From Fermentibacter sp964564435 (GTDB lineage: Bacteria; Fermentibacterota; Fermentibacteria; Fermentibacterales; Fermentibacteraceae), in the NCBI GenBank assembly GCA_964564435.1, contig CAZMAT010000016.1, positions 1-57,071 of the forward strand: a stretch of 57,071 nt of DNA, in the 5' to 3' direction. This document shows positions 35,351-42,596 of this stretch, piece after piece (position 1 is the first letter of the stretch; every line of letters starts with the position of its first letter). The notes beneath the pieces were generated by a model that ran no database searches, was not told the DNA's origin, and saw only the letters and a program-made list of their open reading frames with translations. The position numbers and the translations under genes were made by a program.

Positions 35351-35703
35351 GCCCCGGCACCGCCTCCGAAGCTCCTGATCGCCTCGGCTTCGTCCTGGAA
35401 GGTCTCGAAGATCGTGATGAGCTTCGTGATGATGAAGAGCTCGTGTATCTTCTTGGTGGCGTTGAGTATCTTTATCTCCCCGCCGGCCCTGCTGATCGTG
35501 GTGTGGCCCGACACGATCACACCGAGGCCCGAGCTGTCCATCCACGACACCCCGCCGAGGTCGAGCAGCACCTTGTTGTGCCTGTCCTGGTTGACCACGT
35601 TCTGGAACGATGTCTTGAGCTCCATGAGCTCGGGGCCGCTTATGAGCTTGCCGGACACCCTGAGTATCGTCACGCCGTCCTTGATCTGCTCCTGGATCTT
35701 CAA
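35347..35703 (-). CDS. STAS-domain anti-sigma factor antagonist
   Basis: A 118-residue RsbV/SpoIIAA-like protein. DGVTILRVSGKLISGPE and VLLDLGGVSWMDSSGLGVIV are the STAS hallmarks; the DSSGLG serines hold the phosphorylation site. The start is TTG 35703 with GGAGGTG in front. It is the first gene of the minus-strand unit that ends in cysS and has its own promoter candidate at 35743-35771. Confidence 0.92.
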   Translation of the reverse strand: MKIQEQIKDGVTILRVSGKLISGPELMELKTSFQNVVNQDRHNKVLLDLGGVSWMDSSGLGVIVSGHTTISRAGGEIKILNATKKIHELFIITKLITIFETFQDEAEAIRSFGGGAGA

Positions 35704-35742
35704 TGCACACCTCCGCGATGTATGGATCCCACTTTCGGCACG

Positions 35743-35771
35743 GATATCTCAAAGCTCGCCCCTGCTGTAAA
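35743..35771 (-). promoter_or_regulatory. Possible promoter of the partner-switching operon
   Basis: On the minus strand TTTACA (35771-35766) and GATATC (35748-35743) are 17 bp apart, about 40 bp before the STAS start. It separates this unit from the thioredoxin gene. Confidence 0.4.
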
Positions 35772-35833
35772 GCCCCCGCCCCTGTACTCCCCGGTCACGG
35801 CCGTGGCTTGGCGGTGAGGAGACGGGAGAAGGG

Positions 35834-36646
35834 TCACAGGGCTTCCACGGTCTGGCGGAGTGCTGCCGGATCGGAGGAAGGTCTGCCGCATGCTTCCCCC
35901 ACGCAGGCCTGGGCATAGGGATGTCCGAGGAACGGGAGGGAGAGTTCGGCCATCGCCTGGCTGTCCGCAGGGACCGCCGGATCGAAGGCAGTCACCCCGC
36001 CGGCTCCGGCGAGAGCCAGGGCCTCGGCCGCGAGCGCGTCGTAGGCCGGGTCTCCCGGGGTGCCGACCAGGTTGATGTGTACCGCTCCCCCGGCCTGCTG
36101 GGCTTCATCCCCCCCCGGCGGGGAGCCGGATTCCCCGAGCCCCGACACCAGTTCCTCGAAGAACGCCCTGTCTCGCGCCCCGGAGATCCTCGCCACCTCG
36201 GCCCCGCCGCCGTCGAGAACTATCGTCGAGGGGAGGAGACCCGGGAGGCGATACCTCTCCTCCAGCAGGGCCGCGGTCTCCGGATCGACCCATACGATCG
36301 GGAAGGAGAGCCCGGCCTGCGAGGCGTACCGCCTGAACGGCTCCGGTTCGGGATCGCCTATGTCCACCCCTATGACCGTCACCGGCACAGTGCCTCCGGC
36401 CAGCACGGCTTCGATCTCGGGCAGCTCGCGGATGCAGGGCGTACACCACGTCGCCCAGAAGTTCAGGATGACCGGCCTGCCTGCGCCCGCTTCGAGAAGG
36501 CTGTCGAGGGCCCGTCCGCCCTCGAACGCCGGCGATCCGCCCGTGGCTGCCGTCCTCTCTCCGTGATCGGCGACATGGATCGCCACCGGCAAGAGAAGCA
36601 CCGCCACCAGGCCGATCCAGGCCAGGTCGGACCGCCTGGCTCGCAC
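35834..36646 (-). CDS. TlpA/ResA-like membrane-anchored thioredoxin
   Basis: A 270-residue protein with an N-terminal membrane anchor (LAWIGLVAVLLLPVAIHVA) and an extracytoplasmic thioredoxin fold. The active site is WATWCTPCIRELPEI (CxxC); VIGVDIGDPEPEPFRRYA and GLLPSTIVLDGGG (cis-Pro region) follow. A C-terminal extension of about 85 residues contains another cysteine pair (AQACVGEACG) of unknown use. It follows the ferredoxin-like gene after 3 bp and probably passes or receives electrons across the membrane with it. Confidence 0.85.
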   Translation of the reverse strand: MRARRSDLAWIGLVAVLLLPVAIHVADHGERTAATGGSPAFEGGRALDSLLEAGAGRPVILNFWATWCTPCIRELPEIEAVLAGGTVPVTVIGVDIGDPEPEPFRRYASQAGLSFPIVWVDPETAALLEERYRLPGLLPSTIVLDGGGAEVARISGARDRAFFEELVSGLGESGSPPGGDEAQQAGGAVHINLVGTPGDPAYDALAAEALALAGAGGVTAFDPAVPADSQAMAELSLPFLGHPYAQACVGEACGRPSSDPAALRQTVEAL

Positions 36647-36649
36647 GGC

Positions 36650-37519
36650 CTAGGGACGTCCCCTGCGCGCGGAGTGCGAGAGCGCGCCCGCGGGGCACGC
36701 TCCGATGCAGCGGCCGCACCTTATGCACTCGGCCGAGGAGGGATCGAACCTGATCTCTATCCCCATCGGGCAGACCCTCCGGCACGTTCCGCAACCCGTG
36801 CAGGAATCCGAAACCCTCATCGAGAACACCGATACCCTCCCCGCCAGCCCCCACGCCGCGCCGAGCGGGCAGAGGTACCTGCAGAACGGGCGGCTGACAG
36901 AGGTCGAGAGGGCTGCCACCAGAGCGGCGACGGCCGATTTCCACGCGAAGAGGAAGCTGGTCTGGAGGGTCCTTCCCGCGTCGAGGAGGACCAGGGGCCA
37001 TCCCGCCCAGACAGTCCCGGCCGGGCACACCGCCTTGCAGAACCACGGGTCGCCGCCACCGCCTGGCTCTGTACGCAGCAGCAGGGGCAGGAGCAGGACG
37101 AAGACAGCCAGCACGGCATACTTCGCCCTCCGCAGGGAGTCCGGCGGGTCGAGGGGGGGCAGCCGCACGAGATGGAGGACGTCCTGGAACAGCCCGAAAG
37201 GGCATAAGTGCGAGCAGGCGATCCGTCCCGCCAGGAATCCGGGAAGCATCACGAAGCCAGCCACCCCGGCCAGGGTCCACAGCCCCGAGGCCGGGGAGGA
37301 CAGCCCGGCGAGGCCGCCCGGAGTGGCCAGCAGGTTCTGGACCGAACCGATGGGGCACGCCAGCATGGCTGATGGACACGAATAGCAGTGGAGCCCGGGG
37401 ATGCAGAAGGCCTTGGCGGGGCCTCTGTACAGGGTTCCGTCGAGCCATCCCGCGAGATGCAGGTTCGCCGCAACAGCCGTGACGGCCTGCGACAGGATCC
37501 TGACGGCCCCGCGGGTCAT
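36650..37519 (-). CDS. Polytopic 4Fe-4S membrane protein (NapH/CcoG-like)
   Basis: A 289-residue protein with about five membrane helices and many cysteines. N-terminal CYSCPSAMLACPIGS, cytoplasmic-loop motifs CSHLCPFGLFQDVLHL and CRYLCPLGAAWG, and a C-terminal pair of 4Fe-4S sites (CTGCGTCRRVCPMGI, CIRCGRCIGACPAGA). This fits NapH-type quinol-oxidising or electron-relay proteins. ATG 37519 overlaps the stop of the 46-residue CxxC gene (ATGA). Together with the TlpA-like gene it forms a transmembrane redox relay, by inference. Confidence 0.87.
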   Translation of the reverse strand: MTRGAVRILSQAVTAVAANLHLAGWLDGTLYRGPAKAFCIPGLHCYSCPSAMLACPIGSVQNLLATPGGLAGLSSPASGLWTLAGVAGFVMLPGFLAGRIACSHLCPFGLFQDVLHLVRLPPLDPPDSLRRAKYAVLAVFVLLLPLLLRTEPGGGGDPWFCKAVCPAGTVWAGWPLVLLDAGRTLQTSFLFAWKSAVAALVAALSTSVSRPFCRYLCPLGAAWGLAGRVSVFSMRVSDSCTGCGTCRRVCPMGIEIRFDPSSAECIRCGRCIGACPAGALSHSARRGRP

Positions 37520-37656
37520 CCGACCCCGATGCATTCGAGGCACACCGTGGCGGCCTTCCTGAAGACGATCGACGGATCCCCGAGCGCGTATCCGATGATG
37601 AAGGACGCCAGGCAGAGGAGCGCCAGCAGGAGGCCCGCGGTTCTCCCGGCCTTCAC
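37516..37656 (-). CDS. 46-residue CxxC membrane protein (CD1871A-like)
   Basis: A short gene that is easy to miss. GTG 37656 starts a 46-residue protein: one membrane helix (TAGLLLALLCLASFIIGYAL) and a conserved end, FRKAATVCLECIGVG. The CLECIG motif and size match the CD1871A-type CXXC proteins found next to 4Fe-4S membrane proteins and thioredoxins. The stop TGA overlaps the start of the Fe-S gene, so the two are coupled. The cysteine pair could pass electrons or bind a metal. Confidence 0.8.
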   Translation of the reverse strand: MKAGRTAGLLLALLCLASFIIGYALGDPSIVFRKAATVCLECIGVG

Positions 37657-37693
37657 CGGAGGGCTCCGGCGGATTCCGGGGCTTCAGGAGGTA

Positions 37694-37768
37694 TGGAGGC
37701 GGCGAGCGGGGTCGAACCGCTGTATGGCGGATTTGCAATCCGCTGCCTTACCACTTGGCTACGCCGCC
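37694..37768 (-). tRNA. tRNA-Cys (anticodon GCA)
   Basis: Acceptor GGCGGCG (37768-37762) pairs with CGCCGCC (37704-37698); anticodon loop ATTGCAAAT; T-arm GGTTCGACCCC; discriminator T and encoded CCA (37696-37694). Confidence 0.96.
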
Positions 37769-37800
37769 TCGCCTATGTGCCGGCATATCCATCCCCGCAG

Positions 37801-37818
37801 TCCCGGGTCGATCCGGGA
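37801..37818 (-). terminator. Hairpin between tRNA-Gly and tRNA-Cys
   Basis: Arms TCCCGG / CCGGGA with a 6-nt loop lie 32 bp downstream of tRNA-Gly. It may be a processing site or weak terminator in a shared tRNA transcript. Confidence 0.35.
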
Positions 37819-37849
37819 GAGACCATTACAGAGACGGCGGGGGAGGTTG

Positions 37850-37925
37850 TGGAGCGGGAAACGGGACTCGAACCCGCGACCTCCACCTTGGCAAGGTGGA
37901 GCTCTACCAACTGAGCTATTCCCGC
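37850..37925 (-). tRNA. tRNA-Gly (anticodon GCC)
   Basis: Acceptor GCGGGAA (37925-37919) pairs with TTCCCGC (37860-37854); anticodon loop TTGCCAA; T-arm GGTTCGAGTCC; discriminator T and encoded CCA (37852-37850). Confidence 0.96.
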
Positions 37926-37939
37926 TCCGAATCGGCCGG

Positions 37940-37969
37940 ATTATTGCGGAGGGCGCCGATCCGTGTCAA
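37940..37969 (-). promoter_or_regulatory. Promoter of tRNA-Gly/tRNA-Cys
   Basis: TTGACA (37969-37964, perfect) and AATAAT (37945-37940, 5 of 6) are 18 bp apart, 14 bp before tRNA-Gly. The TGA stop of the SPOR gene is inside the -35 box. Confidence 0.75.
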
Positions 37970-38442
37970 GGCAGGAGCTCCACGATCCAGGCATCGCCGT
38001 ATCCGTGCGACAGGGCGGTCTCGAGCCCCTCCCCTGCATCCTCCCTGCTGCCGTAGGAACCGAGCCTCACCTTCCACCAGGAGCCTTCGAAGTCGACCCG
38101 GCTCACGAGCCCGGTGGCCGCCGATGCGATCCCGGCCAGCCTCGCCGCATCCTCCTCGGCTGCGCATGCCGCCACCTGGACGGCCCAGGAACCTGCTGCG
38201 GGAGGCTCCGCGGCACCCGTACCCGGCTCTCCCGGATACGCCAGTTCGTTCACGAGGGGGAAGCCCTCGAACGGATCCTCGGGATAGACGACGGGATCGC
38301 CGTAGGGATCGACCACGCTTTCGTCCGGCAAGGCCTGCACGCGGTCGCCGGAACTCCCGGAACTGGCCGAGGAGGCTCCGCACCCGCACCAGGCGGCAAC
38401 GGATGCCGCCAGAACCACCGCTGCTGCGCTGTGACGGTTCAT
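37966..38442 (-). CDS. SPOR-domain lipoprotein
   Basis: A 158-residue envelope protein with a lipoprotein-like leader (AAAVVLAASVAAWCGC). A proline- and acid-rich linker leads to a C-terminal SPOR domain at about 85-158: SWAVQVAACAAEEDAARLAG, WWKVRLGSYGSREDAGEGL. SPOR domains bind denuded peptidoglycan, often at the division site. ATG 38442 overlaps the truA stop (ATGA). Confidence 0.85.
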   Translation of the reverse strand: MNRHSAAAVVLAASVAAWCGCGASSASSGSSGDRVQALPDESVVDPYGDPVVYPEDPFEGFPLVNELAYPGEPGTGAAEPPAAGSWAVQVAACAAEEDAARLAGIASAATGLVSRVDFEGSWWKVRLGSYGSREDAGEGLETALSHGYGDAWIVELLP

Positions 38443-39185
38443 CCGATCTCCGTCCCGTATTCGACTCTCACCAGCGTCAGACCCTTCGCCGGAAGCGACG
38501 GCCCCGCGAGCGTCCTGTCGCCGGTTTCGAGGATCTCGCGCACCCTCCCGGCAGCGAACCTGCCCCGGCCGATCTCGACGAGGGTACCGGCCCATATCCT
38601 GACCATGCCCCTGAGGAATCTGTCTGCGCGGATCACCAGGGTCCAGCCCCCGGCGTCCTCCGCCACATCCGCGGCGCGCACGTCGACTCTCCAGGTCCTG
38701 TTCCCGCTGCCCTCCTTCGACATGCCGCGCCAGTCGGACACACCGACGGACATCTCGGCTGCGGCCCTCATGGCGGCCGTATCGAGGCAGGGCCAGGGGC
38801 ACTCGAAGGCGTATCTCCCGGAAAGCGGGCTCCTGCCCTTCAGGATACGGTAGGAGTATTCCCGCCCACACGCAGAGAACCTGGCGTGGAATCCGGGATC
38901 CGCACGGCGGATGTCTTGCATCGAGACGTCGGACGGCAGGATTTCGGGAAGGCCCGTTACTACGCGGCGCTCCTCGGCCTCTTCGACGTCGACATGGGCG
39001 ACCTGGCCAGATGCATGCACCCCGGCGTCGGTCCTCCCGCTGCCGGTCACCCGGCACTGCCGGCCGAGGAGAACAGCCAGGCACCGCTCGATCTCGCCCT
39101 GGACGGTGCGTCCTGCCGGCTGGGCCTGCCATCCGGCATAGCCCGTACCGTCGTATTCGACCGTGAATCGCAGCCTGACAGCCAT
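38439..39185 (-). CDS. truA: tRNA pseudouridine(38-40) synthase
   Basis: A 248-residue TruA that isomerises uridines 38-40 in the tRNA anticodon stem. RFTVEYDGTGYAGWQAQP, the catalytic Asp53 in GSGRTDAGVHASGQVAH, FHARFSACGREYSYRI and FLRGMVRIWAGTLVEIG are conserved. The start ATG 39185 shares one base with the stop of the upstream membrane-protein gene (TGATG). Confidence 0.94.
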   Translation of the reverse strand: MAVRLRFTVEYDGTGYAGWQAQPAGRTVQGEIERCLAVLLGRQCRVTGSGRTDAGVHASGQVAHVDVEEAEERRVVTGLPEILPSDVSMQDIRRADPGFHARFSACGREYSYRILKGRSPLSGRYAFECPWPCLDTAAMRAAAEMSVGVSDWRGMSKEGSGNRTWRVDVRAADVAEDAGGWTLVIRADRFLRGMVRIWAGTLVEIGRGRFAAGRVREILETGDRTLAGPSLPAKGLTLVRVEYGTEIG

Positions 39186-39757
39186 CAGAGCCCCGCCACC
39201 CCGGCCAGAAGCAGCGCCCATGCAGCACAGACCTCGGCCATCATCGCCGGACCCGCGGGCTCCGGATCCGCTGCCGCAGGCCTGTACGCCGACAGGGAGC
39301 GGGAAAGCCTCTCGACAATCTCCCCAGGTCTGGTGCGCAAAGGATGCACACCCCTCATGCCCTCGCGGATCTCCGCGGAGGCCGAGAGGACGTCACCCGC
39401 ATCGGCGAGGAGCGAACGGCCCGCGGGCGCGCGGCCGGCCCACGATCCGAGGAGCGCTCCGATCCCCTTCGCCGGGGCCCTCTTCGCGAAGTACAGGCCG
39501 CACGAGACCGAGAGCGCCCACCTGAGCGGAGCCAGGACGCCTCCCGCGGGATCCGAAAAGGCGAACCAGAGGGCGACTGCGAGAGGGGCGGCCGACACCG
39601 CCAGGGCCGCCGCGAGCCACTTCAACCTCCATCTGAAGGTTCCCAGGACGGGGAACAGGAGTGCCGCCGGGAGCAGCGCAGGGCTCAGGAGAAGGCATGC
39701 GGCCGGAGCGGAGACCATGCCGAGCAGACCGGCGGCGGCCCGCGGCGGACCGCCCAT
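39185..39757 (-). CDS. Hydrophobic membrane protein of unknown function
   Basis: A 190-residue, alanine- and leucine-rich protein with perhaps four membrane segments (PAACLLLSPALLPAALLFPV, WLAAALAVSAAPLAVALWF, MAEVCAAWALLLAGVAGL). A cytoplasmic loop contains GVHPLRTRPGEIVERLSRSL. It resembles the T component of ECF transporters only loosely, and I assign no function. It overlaps rluD-type and truA genes by one base each (TGATG). Confidence 0.6.
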   Translation of the reverse strand: MGGPPRAAAGLLGMVSAPAACLLLSPALLPAALLFPVLGTFRWRLKWLAAALAVSAAPLAVALWFAFSDPAGGVLAPLRWALSVSCGLYFAKRAPAKGIGALLGSWAGRAPAGRSLLADAGDVLSASAEIREGMRGVHPLRTRPGEIVERLSRSLSAYRPAAADPEPAGPAMMAEVCAAWALLLAGVAGL

Positions 39758-40725
39758 CAGGTCCCCTCCTCGAGCCTCTTGAGCGCAAGGTGGAATTCGA
39801 GGGGGGGAGCGGCGTTGAACTCCAGCTCCTCCCCGGTGACGGGGTGGATGAAGCCGAGTGTCTCGGCGTGGAGCATCTGATGGCCGGCGAGGCGCACCAC
39901 ATCGGCCACGTAGGCCCTCGCAGATGCGGTGGACGGCATCCCGCGGGGCCTCATCCCGCCATATCTGGCATCGGCGATCACCGGGCAGCCCATCGAGGCC
40001 ATGTGGACCCTGATCTGGTGGGTCCGCCCGGTTTCGAGCCTGCACTCGAGCATGCAGGCCAGGTCGAACTCCCTCATGACCCTGTAGTTGGTCACGGCGC
40101 GCCTGCCAGTGGTCGTTATGCGCATGAGCTTGCGCTGTCCGGGATCCCTGCCTATCGGAGCGTCGACCCTTCCCGCGGGCGGATCGGGCCTACCCCACAC
40201 GAGAGCGAGGTAGCGCCTCTTTACCGTCCGCGCCGCGAGCTGGGCCGACAGGCCGGCGTGCGTCCTGTCGTCCTTCGCGACCACGAGGAGACCGGTGGTA
40301 TCCTTGTCGAGCCTGTGCACGATCCCGGGGCGGAGTTCGCCGGATATGCCCGACAGGCCCGCGCTGCAGTGCGCGAGCAGGGCGTTGACGAGTGTCCCGG
40401 CCGGAGAGGAAGGGGATGGGTGCACCACCAGCCCCGCAGGCTTGAAGATGACCAGGAGGTGGTCATCCTCGTAGGCTATGTCGAGGTCCATGGGCTCCGG
40501 GGTCAGGTCGATCCCGACCGGGTCGGGCACTTCCAGGACGAACTCCTCCCCCGGCTTCACCCTGTGCGAGGGCTTGGTGACGTGGCAGCCCTGGAGGAGC
40601 ACCCTCCCGTTGACTATCAGGGTCGAGATGTAGCTGCGGCTGAGGCCGGGCGCCTTCAGAGCCAGAAAGCTGTCCAGCCTCAGCCCTGTCTCGCCGTCTT
40701 CGACCTTCAGGCTGAGAGTTTCCAA
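39757..40725 (-). CDS. rluD: RluA/RluD-family pseudouridine synthase
   Basis: A 322-residue enzyme. An S4 RNA-binding domain (LRLDSFLALKAPGLSRSYIS, 1-75) precedes the synthase domain with the catalytic Asp in IVHRLDKDTTGLLVVAK. ETGRTHQIRVHMASMGCPVI and HAETLGFIHPVTGEEL complete the RluD pattern. It probably modifies 23S rRNA; the exact site cannot be told. TTG 40725 is the start, with GGGC only in front, 12 bp after the parvulin gene. Confidence 0.9.
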   Translation of the reverse strand: METLSLKVEDGETGLRLDSFLALKAPGLSRSYISTLIVNGRVLLQGCHVTKPSHRVKPGEEFVLEVPDPVGIDLTPEPMDLDIAYEDDHLLVIFKPAGLVVHPSPSSPAGTLVNALLAHCSAGLSGISGELRPGIVHRLDKDTTGLLVVAKDDRTHAGLSAQLAARTVKRRYLALVWGRPDPPAGRVDAPIGRDPGQRKLMRITTTGRRAVTNYRVMREFDLACMLECRLETGRTHQIRVHMASMGCPVIADARYGGMRPRGMPSTASARAYVADVVRLAGHQMLHAETLGFIHPVTGEELEFNAAPPLEFHLALKRLEEGT

Positions 40726-40737
40726 GCCCGTATCGGT

Positions 40738-41193
40738 CTAGAGGGTCCTCTTGATGATGTGGTAGCCGAAGTCCGTCTCGACCACGCCTGAGATCCCGCC
40801 GACCTGGAGGGCGAAGGCGGCGTTCTCGAACTCGGGGACCATCGCACCCCTGCCGAACTGGCCGAGGGAACCGCCGCCCGCACCCGAGGGGCAGTCGGAG
40901 TATTCGATGGCGGCGTCCTCGAAGGTCATAGCCCCCGTCTGGATCTGTGAAAGCAGGTCGGCGGCGAGCTGGGCTGCCTCTTCGGCGGTCCTGGTGACCG
41001 TGGGCGCGGCCCTCATGGCGCCGGCGTAGGCTATCAGGATGTGGCTCGCCTCGATGGTCTGGGGTGCGTTGACTGCCAAGCTGTCTCCTCCGGTTGCTGC
41101 GGAATCCGCCGGGGCAGGTTCCCCGCCCTCGGGGCGGCCGCAGGCGGACAGGGCCAGTGCGGCGACGGCCGCGGCTGCGATCATGATCCGCAT
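40738..41193 (-). CDS. Parvulin-type peptidyl-prolyl isomerase lipoprotein
   Basis: A 151-residue protein with a lipoprotein signal (AAAAVAALALSAC) and one parvulin domain: ASHILIAYAGA, SDCPSGAGGGSLGQFGRGAM, VPEFENAAFALQVGGISGVV and ETDFGYHIIKRTL. It likely helps outer-membrane or periplasmic proteins fold. ATG 41193 has GGAGGT eight bases upstream. It is the first gene of the rluD-truA-SPOR operon. Confidence 0.9.
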   Translation of the reverse strand: MRIMIAAAAVAALALSACGRPEGGEPAPADSAATGGDSLAVNAPQTIEASHILIAYAGAMRAAPTVTRTAEEAAQLAADLLSQIQTGAMTFEDAAIEYSDCPSGAGGGSLGQFGRGAMVPEFENAAFALQVGGISGVVETDFGYHIIKRTL

Positions 41194-41225
41194 CTAGTGT
41201 GACCTCCATGATTGTGTGCTTTTGT

Positions 41226-41254
41226 TTGTCCGGGAACGAGCATCTAACTATACT
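41226..41254 (+). promoter_or_regulatory. Promoter of the aminotransferase gene
   Basis: TTGTCC (41226-41231) and TATACT (41249-41254) are exactly 17 bp apart in the divergent gap, about 75 bp before the start. Confidence 0.65.
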
Positions 41255-41330
41255 CCAAACGTCCGGGCATCCAACAGGCCGTCCTCTCCTCCATCGCGAC
41301 GGTCTTCCGGTTTCCTGAAAGGAGGCACCC

Positions 41331-42533
41331 TTGGACAGGGAACTGCTGTTCTCGGCCCGCGCCAGATCAATGAAGAGATCCGTGATCCGCGAGCTCCTGA
41401 AGCTCACTTCCAACCCCGAGATCATCTCCTTCGCCGGAGGCCTCCCCGCTCCCGAGACCTTCCCGGTGGCCGAGGTCGCGATGGCCACCAACAAGGTCCT
41501 CTGGGAGGAGTCCGACAAGGCTCTTCAGTACGGCTCCACCGAGGGCGACATGCGCCTGAGGCAGGACCTGGCCGATCTCATGAAGCAGGACGGCACGCCG
41601 GCCGACCCCTCGAACATCCTGGTCACCGTGGCCTCCCAGCAGGGGCTCGACTTCGTCGGCAAGATATTCCTCGACCCCGGCGACACCTGCGTCGTGGGCC
41701 TCCCGACCTACCTCGGCGCCCTGCAGGCATTCCGCAGCTACCAGGGCAAGCCCGTCGGAGTTCCCCTGGACGACCACGGGATGCGGCCCGACATGCTCGC
41801 CGACATCATCCGCAGGCTCGAATCCGAGAACAGAAGGCCCAAGTTCATATACGTCATCCCGGACTTCCAGAATCCCGCGGGGGTCACCATCCCCGAGAAC
41901 AGGCGCCGCGAGATCATCCGCATCGCCCGGGAGGGCGGCTACCTGATCATCGAGGACACTCCCTACAGGCAGCTCCGCTACACCGGCAAGCACGAGCCCA
42001 CCTTCCAGTCGATGGCTCCCGACTCCGTCCTCTCCCTCTACACCTTCTCGAAGATCCTCATGCCGGGCTTCCGCCTTGGCTGGGCCTACGGACCCGACTG
42101 GATAATCGACAAGATGGTCATGGCCAAGCAGGGGACGGACCTCTGCTCCCCTCCGTTCAACCAGGCGATAGCGCACCATGTGATGGCGAGCGGAGCCCTG
42201 CAGAAGGGCCTGGTGAAGACGATCGAGCTCTACGCCAGGCGGCGCGAGCTGATGCTGAGCTGCCTCGACAACCACCTCCTCGACGTCCCCGGGATCAAGT
42301 GGACGAAGCCCGAGGGCGGCCTGTTCCTCTGGCTGACGCTGCCCGAGGGCATGAACTCCGACGACATGTTCCACGCCGCCATCAAGGAGAAGGTCGCCTA
42401 CGTCCCGGGCAGCGCGTTCTACCCCGACGAGGACGACCACAGGAGCATGAGGCTGAACTTCAGCTACGCCTCCGAGATGCAGATCTGCGAAGGCGTGAAG
42501 CGGCTGAGCGCGCTGATACATAAACAGGTCTGA
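41331..42533 (+). CDS. PLP-dependent aminotransferase (class I, MocR/LysN-like)
   Basis: A 400-residue fold-type I aminotransferase. ISFAGGLPAPETFPV, YGSTEGDMRLRQDLADLM, PDFQNPAGVTIPENRR, EDTPYRQLRY and the PLP lysine in FSKILMPGFRLGWAYG match 2-aminoadipate or related broad-specificity enzymes. The substrate cannot be fixed from sequence. Start TTG 41331 has AAAGGAGG seven bases upstream. It is a single-gene unit with its own promoter and terminator. Confidence 0.9.
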   Translation: MDRELLFSARARSMKRSVIRELLKLTSNPEIISFAGGLPAPETFPVAEVAMATNKVLWEESDKALQYGSTEGDMRLRQDLADLMKQDGTPADPSNILVTVASQQGLDFVGKIFLDPGDTCVVGLPTYLGALQAFRSYQGKPVGVPLDDHGMRPDMLADIIRRLESENRRPKFIYVIPDFQNPAGVTIPENRRREIIRIAREGGYLIIEDTPYRQLRYTGKHEPTFQSMAPDSVLSLYTFSKILMPGFRLGWAYGPDWIIDKMVMAKQGTDLCSPPFNQAIAHHVMASGALQKGLVKTIELYARRRELMLSCLDNHLLDVPGIKWTKPEGGLFLWLTLPEGMNSDDMFHAAIKEKVAYVPGSAFYPDEDDHRSMRLNFSYASEMQICEGVKRLSALIHKQV

Positions 42534-42548
42534 GAGTCAGCCCATGAA

Positions 42549-42582
42549 GAAGGGGGGCCGCCCTCGGGCAGCCCCCCTCTTC
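42549..42582. terminator. Bidirectional terminator between convergent genes
   Basis: AGGGGGGC (42551-42558) pairs with GCCCCCCT (42571-42578), with an inner GCCC/GGGC stem. Flanking GAAGA and TCTTC extend the symmetry. It sits between the stops of the aminotransferase and the barrel gene. Confidence 0.75.
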
Positions 42583-42596
42583 CATCTCCGATGGAT

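Noticed and set aside
31325..35703. Antiphage defence island around the STAND-like protein
   Set aside because: Neighbours are housekeeping genes (trpS, cysS, SAM hydrolase) and there is no nuclease, integrase or other defence effector; the RsbV/RsbW pair points to regulation.
37693..37914. Plus-strand frame over tRNA-Cys and tRNA-Gly
   Set aside because: It translates tRNA genes (RETGLEPATSTLARW type sequence), a known annotation artefact.
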